Shown: positions 45,912 through 56,678 of the stretch, one piece after another
How the letters are laid out: the number at the start of each line of letters is the position of its first letter
Position numbering within the stretch: position 1 is the first letter of the stretch
Source of the DNA: Plectosphaerella cucumerina
Lineage: Eukaryota; Ascomycota; Sordariomycetes; Glomerellales; Plectosphaerellaceae
Direction: 5' to 3'
Length of the DNA: 64,000 nucleotides
Assembly (NCBI GenBank): GCA_020746995.1
Contig: JAGPXD010000007.1
Span: 2,108,001-2,172,000 of the forward strand
Notes under the pieces: model-generated
Seen by the model: only the letters and a program-made list of their open reading frames with translations
Told to the model about the DNA's origin: nothing
The model's database searches: none
Translations under genes and position numbers: made by a program

Positions 45912-48900
45912 TCAAGACTGGCTAGCGAGGAAATTGGCAGCCTACTGCTGGTCAGCGCGCCTGAGCGTTAATGATATGCAAGCCAAGTGGTCAACGTACC
46001 CTCTCCAGATTATAGTCGTACTTCTCGAGTGCGGACAAGGCATCCGTACGAGAATAGCCCATGCTAGTCAAGTTCCTGAGAATGGGGTCGTCGCCCTTGC
46101 TCTCAGTCGTCATCGTTCTTCCCGGCGCAGGACGATCCTGGGTTTGCACAGCTTCTCCCTGGTCCTGGTCCTCGGGCTTGCCGTTAGCAGTGGCAGTGGT
46201 CGTTGGCGAGTCCAGAGTAGCAAAAATGGCGTCCCAGTCGTGAGCACCCGCGGTGGTGTCTTTCTGCTGACCAGCATCCGCGGCGCTCGCTCCAGCAGGC
46301 GCCGTTGCCGACGCTTGCGAGACACTGCCAAAGTCGTAGCTATCTTCCTGACCAAAAGAAGGCTGGCTGATTTGCGTCTTGTTTTGGGCTTGCTGCGGGC
46401 TGCTGTCGAAGACAGTGTTGAAGTCATCGAATCCACTACGGGAGATGGCCTGGAAATCATCATCCGTAGAACCCTCCTTGGCATCCTCGAGTCCCTCGAA
46501 ATCATCGTCGTCAAAGACGCCTTTGCCCCCCGAAGGCTGCGGCTTGACGGGCTGAGCAGCAGCGGGCGGAGGCGTGGAGGCGGCTCCAAAAATGTCATCA
46601 ACCTCGGAGGCCGGGGGCTTCGCATCTGGAAGAGCTGATGCAGGAACAGCTTCATTAGTGCTGTCAGGATGGTGTCAGTGGCAATTCCCTACTTTAGTGC
46701 CCTTACTCGGGGCCAGGGCCTACATACCTCTTCTCTCCGGACTGCGGAGGATCCTGGGTCAGAACGCCACTGATGGCGCTTGGTCCTGATGGGACATTCG
46801 CGGCGGCCGCGGCAGAGTTGGCAGGCTCTGGCTTGCTTGCAGGAGACGAAGCCGGGGCAAAGTCATCGTCAAAGCCGCCTCGCTCGCTGGCTGTGTCGGA
46901 GTCATCATCATCTCGCTCCAGCTCCGAAATGGGCGGGAACTCGGAGTCAAACGTCGGGGGCTTCGCAGAGTCGTCTTGGGCAGGTTCTGGTGACTTGCGA
47001 GCCTTTGTAAAACTCGCGAAAGCATTCTCAAAATCGGCCTTGGCCTTGTCTTGATCAGTGGATGCAAAAGGGTCCACAGCCCTGGCGCTCTCAGTCTCGG
47101 CTGGCTGCTCATCGCCGGAAGCCTGCGGGCCATTGGTAGTAGCACCTGGAGCAATGATCGACGAATCGGTTGGGAAAGCACCAGGAGGAGCCTGGGTTGG
47201 TGTTGTCACAGTTTCGCTAGCCTCCTCGTTTCGAGATGCGGGAGGAGACACGGCCCGTGAGGACGAGAGCGACTCGGGCACAGCGGTGAAGGGCAGGAAG
47301 CTTGAGCTGATTTGCCGGCTTTCGGCGGGCGCTGGAGGTTCAACACCGATGGTCGGCTGTCGGCTCAGCACAGGCGATGCAGCTGGAGGTGTAGAGTAAG
47401 AACCGATGCTGCCAGTCGAAGCGCCCGTGTTCTGTGCCTTGAAAAGGGCGGGCGGGGAACCGCCAGGGGCAGGGCTTGACGTCTCGGAGGGGCCGAAAAT
47501 GTCATCGAACGACCTGTCTGTTGATTGCTTGCCCGTCGGTGAAGCAAAAGCGCCCATTATGTCCGTGCTTCCAGTCCGCTTGAAAAAAGGATTGTTCGCG
47601 CTGGCTACAGAAGCTGCCGGGCTGGCAACGGAACCCGGCAGTGAGGAGCCAGTGTCTTGTCGAGAGACCATGCCGCTGTGGCTGTTCTTGGTCAAGTCGG
47701 ACAGCTCTCCTTGCAGCCTGTCGCGCTCTGCTTCGTTCGTGGAAAGCTGCTTCTTGTTGATAGCGACGAGACCCTTCTGTTGGCGTGCCTCTGACTTCAG
47801 CTTCTCGATTTGGGGCTTGAGCTGACCAATCTCCAAGTTGACAGCCCGAATCTTCTCCTTCAAGGCGACATTCTCTTGCCGGTCTGCCTCGAGAGCGGAG
47901 AGGACCTGCTGGTGCTGGACTTGTAGGTCGCGGTATGTCGTGTCCAGTGTCAGGCATTCGCTCTGGTATTTCTGCGTGTCGGCGCGAGCAGTCCGCAGCT
48001 GTTCCTGGTGCTTCTCCAGATCGCCAGCCTCCTTTTCGTAGAGGGCGCGGAGCTGAGTGAGGCGTTGCTCGAAATTCTTCTTCTGGGCGCTGGCCTGGTT
48101 GAATTCTTGCTGTGTGGCGTTGCGCTGGCCCTGCACTTCCTGCATCTGTTTTGAGAGCGAGCTGACTTGGTTGGAGAGGTTGGCCAGTTCGGCAGTCTCA
48201 TTTGTGAGTCTTTTGCTGACCTCGGGGTCGTTGTCACCAAGGAGATCCTCGTTGGCTCTGGAGGCCTGCTTGCTGCTGTTTGCGGCAGAGCCGGTCGAGT
48301 CGCCTGTGGGCTGTGCCGTGAGGCCGCGACCAAAAGAGGAGGATGGCACGAATGGCTTGAACTGTGTCGTCGTTGGCGATGGCTTCGCCGGAGAGGACGG
48401 CACGTGAGGTCCAGATGCAAAGGGGTCGACGTTGGAACCGCCCGTTGTCTGAGCCACCTGCAGTCCAGCGGGGGTAGAGGAAGGTGCATCGAGCCCGAAC
48501 AAGTCATCGAGGGCAGACTTGGGAGCAGGTGGGGGAGGAGGCGGCGAAGAAGCCGTCTGAGCTCGCATGGGTGGTTCATCAAAGGGCGAGGCAGTCGGCT
48601 GGGGGCGAGTGTTCCGCATAGACGGGGGAATCAAGTTTGGAGGAAGAGAGGCACCGAGCGGCTCGCTCTTGGTCCGTTGCTGCCGGATCAGGTACATGGC
48701 GACGGCGAAGGTATCGCGGTTCAGGCGACCTTCCGAGGTAAAGTCTGCCAGGTCCCAGATCTGTGCCAGCGTGTCTTCAGGCAGATTGGACTGGCTGAGG
48801 AAGGGCACGGCTTCCTCTCCCGTGATGAAGCCCTTGTGGCTCTTGTCCAGGTCCTCGAACAACTGATCAAAACGGGCCTTGTCCGCAGGGGTTACGAGCC

Positions 48901-49900
48901 AGTCTGCTGCGAGCCCTCCTGTAGACTGGGCAGTGATGGGTGCTCTTCCCAGGGGGCTGCCTATCCGCATAGGCTGGGAGCCGCTCATCTGCCGGGGGAT
49001 GGCGGACAAAGGACCCGTCGGGGTGGCGCGAGGAGTCCCAACGCGTCTGGTAGCGGCTTCATACAGCGGTGCTGGCAGAATGTTTGGAAGTCCTCTCAAA
49101 GCTCCGGATTTCATGGAGGTCAGCAAGTGCATGGCAATGACGAATTCGGTCTGGACCAGCGCTCCTCGCGATTCGGTGTCTGCCAGCTGCCAGATTCGGC
49201 CAAGGGCCTCGTTGGGAAGACCGGACTTCTCGAAGATGGACTTGGCTTGATCCCCAGGAAGCAGGCCGCCGGGGAGCAGACTCTGTCTCTCGAATAGACC
49301 GGCGTATTGTCCCACCTTCTCGGGCGTCAACGGCGGAATGCGAACAGGTCCTCCGGTGCCCTGGGGCTGTAGGGCGGCGGTTGACTGCGCTGGAGACGAC
49401 AGCGCAATGGGCTGCAAGCCTTCGAACTGAGGTATGGGCGCAGGCTGAGCTGCCATCTCGGTCGAAGGTTCACGGCCATGCTGGGCATGTCCAATCAAGC
49501 GCAGCACGATGCTGAAGCCCGCTGGGGTAAGAAAGCCTCGGTTCTCGCTGTCGGCTATCTGCCAGATCTAAAAGGGGAATATATGTCAGGGTCGGCAACT
49601 TCGGGCAGGGGGGGGAAGCCCAAGGCTGGGGGGTTGTTGTGCTCACCTCCCCGAGTATCCTCTGATCCAGCCGCGTCTTCTCAAAGAACCTGACAGCATT
49701 CTCGCCGGTCACGACGCCCACGCTATCGGTATCGGCTTGTCGGAAGAGCTGGCCGAACGCTCTCTTCTCCTCGGGGGTCAGATTGAGTGCGCGCGCTGCA
49801 TTGACGACCCGGTGTTAGAAGCTGTAGCTCGAATGCAACACCAAAAGGAACTCGCGGGATCAAACTGACCAGACTCGGCGCCTCCACCTTCAACTGACAT
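45912..49900 (-). CDS. EDE1: EH-domain endocytic scaffold EDE1 (Eps15-like), 1236 aa
   Basis: Five exons on the minus strand: 49900-49870, 49795-49647, 49567-46728, 46660-46000 and 45941-45912, giving 1237 codons with the stop. Three EH domains are visible in the first 330 residues, each with the IWQ/IWD-LAD-type second EF-hand helix (IWQIADSENRGFL, IWQLADTESRGAL, IWDLADFTSEGRL). A Pro-rich linker follows, then a coiled coil (about residues 460-680) and a long Ser/Pro/Asp-rich disordered part. The C-terminus is a UBA domain (LTSMGYSRTDALSALEKYDYNLERA), whose last helix is completed by the 30-nt final exon. Ede1/Eps15 proteins are early-arriving scaffolds at clathrin-coated endocytic sites: EH domains bind NPF motifs of epsin-type adaptors and the UBA binds ubiquitinated cargo. 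Retention of the last intron would cut the UBA after two extra residues. Confidence 0.93.
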
Positions 49901-50763
49901 TGTTGCGTGGCGCGAATTACTGTGGCAGCGGCGCCGAAACCACTCTGGAGAGTTGCTCGCTCCGTCGCGTAGTGACTGGGAAGCGGGACGATCGGACGAG
50001 GACCTCGCAGGATGGAGGCTGTTGTGACGATGCGCAAGTCTAACAGCGTTTGGCTGACGTGCCCTTGCGGCCGGGCAAGTTGTGGCTCTCGGGTTGGCTC
50101 GAAAAGGGAGATGGCTGGGAATCTTGAGGTGGGAGGCTCTGATGGGTGACAGGGTGACGACCGCAGGCTGGGGTCGGCCAGGCTGGCTGGCTGGCGTCGG
50201 GTGGTCGGGTCGCAGCTTCGAGCAATGGGAGCTGCGCTCCACCCGACCCAACCTGGAACTCCTCCCTAACATGGTGCAACCCCCTGACCGCGAGTTACAT
50301 AAGCAGCTCAATTTATGGGAAGATCAGGAACAACAGCAGATAATTAAACGACACGACGCCGTGCCAAGAGAGTACTTTTGGTATAGCGCCTGCGTATCAA
50401 TTGCATTTCATCCCGGCGCGACGGGACACTGTGCTTGGCGGCTGCTGTGACAGAACAGTCAAGATGATGTTAGCGGGCAGGACGGCACGCAACGAGCCAA
50501 CGAACACAGGAGCAACGGACAAGACGACAGAAATGAATCGGATAAGACAGCGCCAGAAAGCAGAATATTAGGCCGTAGACAGAACATGACTGTCTCTTCT
50601 CAAATTATGTATGAGAGTCGGGTATGCTTCTGCTTCTGTACTTGGCTACAACTAGCGGGACAGCCAGTTCTCTCGGAAAGTACACATAGGTAGGTAGGTG
50701 ACAGGCCCAGCAAGACTCGGTCGCGACCTCCCTGTTGTTGACTTTGGTGCAACAGACGAAAGC
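49901..50763. other. Intergenic region (EDE1 promoter / tubulin 3' side)
   Basis: Between the EDE1 start and the alpha-tubulin stop, both on minus. Only short frames are seen. A GTAGG tandem at about 50689-50698 lies in the presumed tubulin 3' UTR. Confidence 0.5.
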
Positions 50764-52627
50764 TTAGTACTCAGCCTCCAGGCCCTCCTCCTCGCCGAGA
50801 GAGTCGGCAGCAACCTCCTCGTAGTCACGCTCAAGAGCAGCAAGATCCTCGCGAGCCTCGGAGAACTCGCCCTCCTCCATACCCTCACCAACGTACCAGT
50901 GAACGAAGGCACGCTTGGAGTACATGAGGTCGAACTTGTGGGAGAGCGCGGACCAGGCCTCGGCGATCGCGGTCGTGTTGGAGAGCATGCACCTGTGCAA
51001 GAAAGGGTCAGATAAGGTCTCCCAAAAGGCACAAGGAAGGGTGAAGGGTCAGCTTACACTGCGCGGCTGACCTTGGCCAGGTCGCCGTTGGGCACCATCT
51101 CAGGAGCCTGGTAGCAGATACCCAGCTTGAAGCCGGTAGGGCACCAGTCGACGAACTGGATGGTGCGCTTGGTCTTCAGGGTGGCGACGGCAGAGTGAGC
51201 ATCCTTGGGGACGACATCACCGCGGTAGAGCAGGCAAGTCGCCATGTACTTGCCGTGGCGAGGGTCACACTTGACCATCTGGTTGTGGGGCTCGAAGCAA
51301 GACATGGTCATCTCCTGGACGGAGTTGGCCTCGTGGGCGGCCTTGGCGGCGGAGTGGACGGGGGCGTAGGCCACCAGGGGGAAGTGGATACGGGGGTACG
51401 GGACGAGGTTGGTCTGGAACTCGTTCAGATCGACGTTGAGAGAGCCGTCGAAGCGCAGAGAGGCCGTGATGGAAGAAACGACTACCACATGTCAGCACAC
51501 GTCCTCAAAATTCGCCGCCGCGGACTTGACATACCTTGAGCAATGAGGCGGTTCAGGTTCTCATAGTTGGGGCGCTCGAGACCGAGGTTACGGCGGCAGA
51601 TGTCGTAGATGGCCTCGTTGTCGACCATGAAGGAGCAGTCGGAGTGCTCGAGGGTGGTGTGGGTGGTAAGGATAGAGTTGTAGGGCTCGACGACGGACGT
51701 GGCGGTCTGAGGGGCGGGGTAGACACAGAACTCGAGCTTGCTCTTCTTGCCGTAGTCGACGGACAGGCGCTCCATGAGGAGGGCGCCGAAGCCAGAGCCG
51801 GTACCACCACCGAAGGAGTGGAAGACGAGGAAGCCCTGCAGGCCTTCGCAGTTGTCGGCAACGCGGCGAATCTTGTCGAGGACCTGGTCGATAAGCTCCT
51901 TGCCAACGGTGTAGTGACCACGAGCGTAGTTGTTCGAGGCGTCCTCCTTGCCAGTGATCATCTGCTCGGGGTGGAAGAGACCACGGTAGGCGCCAGTGCG
52001 GACCTCGTCAACCACGTTGGGCTCGAGGTCGCAGTAGATGGCGCGAGGGACGTACTTGCCCTGGCCTGAATATTTCGTCATGCAGTTAGAGCTTGATCCT
52101 CGCGAGAGCAGCGTCACCCAGTAGGTGAGTAATGCAGATTGTAAAGCGTACCGGTCTCGGAGAAGAAGGTGCTGAAGCCGTGATCGGGCTCGGCAGCCTT
52201 GCGCTCCTCGGTGAGGAAACCATCGGGCTATCAGGCGTCACGGTCAGAACTTTGTCTTTGCTTGCCGAGTCCGAGGGGAGCTCGGACGGATGTGGATTTG
52301 GGCTTACCTGGATACCGTGCTCGAGGCAGTACAGCTGTAAAGAAGGATGGGTTAGCTTATTGGCCTCTCCGTGGACCACGGCCATCTCGAGCCGCATCTA
52401 TCGGTCGTCGGATGTGGTCGTGTTGACTTACCTCCCAGCACGAGTTGGCAATCTGGCAACCGGCCTGGCCGACTATAAGGCAAAAAGCATCAGTAAACAA
52501 GTTCCCTCGCGAACAGAGCTGCCACGATCAAGGGGCGTCGGTGGTGTATCCGTGTGCCTGCTTGACACGGGACGAAGCAGGAGAGGAGGAGTTGGTACTG
52601 ACCGTTGACACTGATGACTTCACGCAT
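50764..52627 (-). CDS. tubA: Alpha-tubulin, 450 aa
   Basis: Seven exons on the minus strand: 52627-52603, 52472-52432, 52334-52308, 52227-52152, 52065-51535, 51481-51058 and 50992-50764, giving 451 codons with the stop, the normal alpha-tubulin length. It begins MREVISVNVGQAGCQI and carries the tubulin GTP signature GGGTGSG, the DLEPNVVDEVRTG block, and the catalytic Glu region typical of alpha-tubulin. The C-terminus is acidic and ends in Tyr (EGLEAEY), the residue removed and restored in the detyrosination cycle. Alpha-tubulin pairs with beta-tubulin to build microtubules. Six introns, four of them crowded in the first 480 nt, are usual for fungal alpha-tubulins. Intron 1 (130 nt) is the longest. 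Confidence 0.97.
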
Positions 52628-53510
52628 GATGGGCAGGGGAGGGGCTGAGATAGCGCAGAAGAGGTGGTTTGCTATGCAAAGTAGGAGGTGGACGGGTTGT
52701 TGGAGAAGAGGCGAGGCGACGGGAGTCGACGGCGGTGGTGGAAGAGTGTAGGCAGGAGGTCCCAAATGTGGTTGAAGACTGGCAGAGTCGGTCGGGGCCT
52801 ACGAGGGAAGGGGGTTTTGCTGATGCCACGCCGGTCGGGGTTGCGGGAATACACTCCTGATGCCAGTGGTGGAAAGGGTGCAGAAGTGGGGAGGGGTATT
52901 TGGCCGCGACAGGGGTTGGAAGCGTGTCTGTGGCCAGATGCAGGGGCGTTTGTTGATGAACACGCCCAAATTGGTAAGCGCGCCAGGTGCTGGTAGTGGA
53001 GGCACCGGATGCACCTGCGACTCCAGCCCAGCAAGCCCAGGTGTTGCCCCCTTCGGGGTGATAAAAAAGCAGCTGGCCAACAGGAGCCAATCATGTAGAC
53101 CTCTCACCGCTAGAACACCTGGGCACCACCCAAGGGACCTCGTCAGGTACCTATCTGGGCTGTCACTGTGGCAGGTCCGTCCTTTCCGAGGTGCACCTCG
53201 CACGACAATGGGCGTATCACAGACCGGACCCGTTCTCAGAGTCTTTTCAAGCTCCGGCTTGGCTTTCATGAAGCCGCTCGGTCGCCGTTGGAGGTATCCG
53301 CTGGTGTTCGCTGGGGTGACTGAACGTGCGCGTGCGACGTGGCGATAAGATTACAACTGAGGGCACTTGCTTGCTTAGGTACACATGCACCTCACCCTTG
53401 CCACATTCAATGCTACTGTCTACTGTATCGTTGATCGTGAACTTGTCTTGAAGGCAACTTGAACACAGCAACCACCCGGATCAGAGCCTCCCGGCCAAAA
53501 TCTCGTTACC
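52628..53510. other. Divergent promoter region (alpha-tubulin / ER protein)
   Basis: 883 bp between two divergent starts. On the minus strand the tubulin leader is C/T-rich (about 52640-52800). The open frames there are shadows of that skewed sequence. No RNA gene is seen. Confidence 0.5.
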
Positions 53511-54287
53511 ATGGTCAGACATACTCTTCTCTGGCCGTCCTGGCTCCTGCTGCTGGCAAGGTCCGTACAGGCAAACACGGAGAAGACCATCTTCAAAGCT
53601 CCTCCAGTGATCAATATGCCGACCCAGCCCCCGACGTTGGACAGTCTTGGTCTCGACATCTTGACACCCGATGTCTCCAGCCTGAGGACCAGGGTGCAGG
53701 CGAATTTTCCAGATGAAGCCTCGCCCGGAGGGCCCGCAACATGGCTTCTCCTCTACAACCTGACGGCCTCGCAAAGATACGAAATGCGAGTCTGTTGGGC
53801 GGCCACCGTGAGTATTGCCGCTGTGCATTGTTCTGTTCGACTGCTTATTTCAATCCAGCAACCGACCAGCTTCACTCTAGACACGTACGAGCTCGACGAG
53901 GTCTTCGAAACCCCGGAATTAATCACCTCGCTTGCTGTTTACTCCCAGATTCGCCATCTTACCCCGGACGGCGTTGCCGGCAAGGCGACACCTCCTATCC
54001 AGCTTGATCGTCATGGCCACGGCGACATCCAAGCATCGGTCCTCTTCCTCCGCATCCTCGCCAAAGCTGACTACTTCTCTGACGACGAGGCTCGCATGTC
54101 TCTTGTAGAGCCAGTCAACGTCGACCTCATCCTGGACCCTTACGTCCTCAACGTTCTCCCCCGATCGCTAGCACCGACCGCAGCGTATATCACTGCCGTA
54201 GCAGCCTTGGCCGTGTTCCTTTCTCAGTACGTTAGAAGTCGCATCCATGGGCCCTCTGTCGTCCCTGTAGCCAAGAAATCGCAATGA
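53511..54287 (+). CDS. Type I ER membrane protein with dilysine tail, family unknown, 241 aa
   Basis: One intron, 53808-53858 (51 nt, GTGAGT..CAG), is a multiple of three without a stop; spliced length is 241 aa, unspliced 258 aa. Residues 1-20 are a signal peptide (LLWPSWLLLLARSVQA). A lumenal domain of about 185 residues follows with a possible N-glycosylation site (NLT) in a beta-rich stretch (WLLLYNLTASQRYEMRVCW). One transmembrane helix is predicted at about residues 203-222 (AYITAVAALAVFLSQYV), then a short basic cytosolic tail ending KKSQ, a canonical KKXX retrieval signal. It should therefore be an ER-resident single-span protein, possibly an accessory subunit of an ER enzyme complex. 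I do not recognise the family. The spliced join (CWAAT-QPTSFTLDTYEL) reads smoothly across what looks like one domain. Confidence 0.82.
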   Translation: MVRHTLLWPSWLLLLARSVQANTEKTIFKAPPVINMPTQPPTLDSLGLDILTPDVSSLRTRVQANFPDEASPGGPATWLLLYNLTASQRYEMRVCWAATVSIAAVHCSVRLLISIQQPTSFTLDTYELDEVFETPELITSLAVYSQIRHLTPDGVAGKATPPIQLDRHGHGDIQASVLFLRILAKADYFSDDEARMSLVEPVNVDLILDPYVLNVLPRSLAPTAAYITAVAALAVFLSQYVRSRIHGPSVVPVAKKSQ

Positions 54288-54552
54288 ATGGGCACCGCTC
54301 CCGCAACATTTGACCACGCAACCCATGGGCACGGTTTGGACTCATAAACGTATCTGCGTTTCTACATTGTTAAAGCCGCATATCATATAGCTCGTGCAAT
54401 ACAAAGGAGGCGGAAGACAAGGGAGAGAACCTGATTCCGTCGGAGCAGAGACGGCAACGACGAATGATCCAAATCTGAGACCTCGTGGATGACATGTACC
54501 CGATGACACGATGGCCTCTCCTCACTCATAGCACCGACACCGATTCCATGCC

Positions 54553-55859
54553 TCAATACCGGGCCCCGTATGCCCCCTGGCCGTGCTGCTGGGACGGTCC
54601 ATTCGAGTACGAGCCGGGGTATCCGCCCGGAGGACCGCCGCCGTGAGGGCCGCCGCCGTGAGGGCCGCCGCCGCCATATGACGAGGGATCGTAGTTGCCC
54701 CCGTAAGATTGATGGTGGTTCTGCTGTTGGGGGTGCGCACCGTAGTTCGGATTTTGGCCGTAGGATGATGCTGGCGGGCCCCCTGCAGGCGGAGGGGGAA
54801 CCTGCCCGTACGTAGGATGGCTCTGGTGGCTGCCGGAGTGGTCATACGTCGGGTTGTGGTTTGTCGGGGGTTGGGCCGGCGGTGGTGGAAAAGACTGCTG
54901 GGGGCTGGGCTGAGTTTGCTGGTATGAAGAGTTAGGCCCGGTGTTGGTTGGCCGATGCGCAGACGACTGGTGCCCAGAAGGCTGGTATGAGGTTGGGGGG
55001 GCTTGGCCGGTGTAGCCACCGTCGCCCCCAGCATTGCTGTAGCCGAAGTTGCTCCCCTGAAAAGAGTGTCAGTCACGCGCTGCTGAGTAGGGCGGCCTAT
55101 CATCCTTCATCGGTACGTACTCCTTGATTCGGCTTTCCGCCGCCGAACATGTTAGCGACGCCACCCATGATTGAGCCGGCGAGGCCGTGACTCTGCTGGT
55201 GCCCGGCGGCCTGGTTGCCACCGTGGAAGTTCTGCGGCTGTTCGGGCTTGCTGCCAGAAGACAGGAAGCTTGAGGCGAGAGCTCCTCCAATCTTGCCGAG
55301 GCCGCCGCCGCTGTTTCCATGGCCGCTACCGCCTCCCAGGAACTGGCCGGCCAGGCTACCCAGTGGGTTCGAGCTGCCGCCTCCTCCTCCGTTGTTCTTG
55401 CCTCCTAGGAGGTTCATTGCCATGCTCTGTCGCACCCCATGAGAATTAGCATTGATCGATCAATGTCGAATGGTTGCCGCGAGGTAGGTCGTCTATACAT
55501 ACCCCAAGACCGCGGTCGCCGGACGGCCCGTCCCCCAAGCCTCTCGATCCATCCTGCGGCATCGGTGGGTTGACGGGTTCCAAGCTTCCATCGGGATGGC
55601 GTACAGTCTGGCTTCCGTCGGGATGCGTGATCAGCTCCTGCTGAGGAGGTACGCCGTACGGGTGGTCGCCAGCAGGCGGGGCGGGCGTGCTGCCGGTGGG
55701 AGCAGCATCGGTAGGGACATCCCACTGCGATACGCCTGTCGACAGCTGAACGAAGTAGTATTTCCTGCTGGCGCCGTCCCACTGCGCAATCCAGCCCGGA
55801 GGGAGCTGCGGAGGGCCGAACGTCGGCCCCTCGCTACCTGGCGAAGTCGGCCCGGCCAT
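54553..55859 (-). CDS. WW-domain protein with Gly/Gln/Tyr-rich tail, 388 aa
   Basis: Three exons on the minus strand: 55859-55503, 55426-55121 and 55056-54553, giving 389 codons with the stop. Residues about 18-50 form a WW domain (LPPGWIAQWD..YYFVQLSTGVSQWDVP), which binds proline-rich peptides. The middle exon is Gly/Ser/Asn-rich with Ala/Leu segments (residues about 120-220). The last exon is Gly/Pro/Gln/Tyr/His-rich with a repeated GGPHGGGP block and ends GAYGARY, a prion-like low-complexity composition often found in RNA-binding or condensate-forming proteins. No signal peptide is seen. A partner or process cannot be named from sequence. The intron borders are GTATGT..CAG and GTACGT..CAG, 76 and 64 nt. 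Confidence 0.85.
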
Positions 55860-56678
55860 GATGGGCGGGATGCAGGGTATGGGAGGACAGTCGGTCGTCT
55901 TGTAACTTTTGAGGTTCGGGTGGTGTTGGGGTGAGGTGCAGGGGCGTCTGTGTAGCTGCGCGGACGCAGAGGGTGTCGTCGTGAGTCTTGCGACAAGAAG
56001 CAGACGGGACCGGCGAGGGGCAGCGACAGTTGAAGACGAGGCGGGCGCTTCAGGCGGCCTCCGCGTCTAGTGGCAGCGACGGGCCGGTTCCAGTCAGCAA
56101 GGCGGGGCGGGCGGTGCACTCGACTCGGCTGGACCTTCGGTCCCTTCCACTGCATCCCAGCTGGCAAAGGGTTCATCACCGGAGGGGCCGAGACCGTAGC
56201 CGACTTTGCCGACCCCTTCAGCTATGCACCATCTCAACCATGCGAGGCCTCCGCCGTGGCCTCATGGGCCCAAAGCAGGCTCAAGATGCGATTTCCTACC
56301 GAAGGAGTATCAGTTATCAGGTCACATCACGCGCACGTCAACCAAGGTAAATCAAATGCAGAGGTGTAATCATGTAAGTATTCAGGACCAGCCAAATGCT
56401 TCGCCGAGGATCTGATCCTCCTCTCTAACCCATAAAATCAACCTTGACGCCAGTGATCCCAAGTGTGGTATGTACGTGGATGGAAGCCGTAACATCATCC
56501 CATCATCCCAAAGATGATGAAGTAAGTAAGCTAAGGAAGTCATCATGCCGCCTCCAGCAAAGAATGCGCTGGCTGACAAGATGCAATAAAGAAAAATCCA
56601 AGGGACTGAAACGAAAGAGAAGAACAGTAGCAAGGCCAGTCACGTATGACAGCAGCCGCTACCAGTCGCCCCCCTGCT
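55860..56678. other. Intergenic region
   Basis: 819 bp between the WW-gene start and the AA11 stop, both on minus. Nothing beyond short chance frames is visible. Confidence 0.5.
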
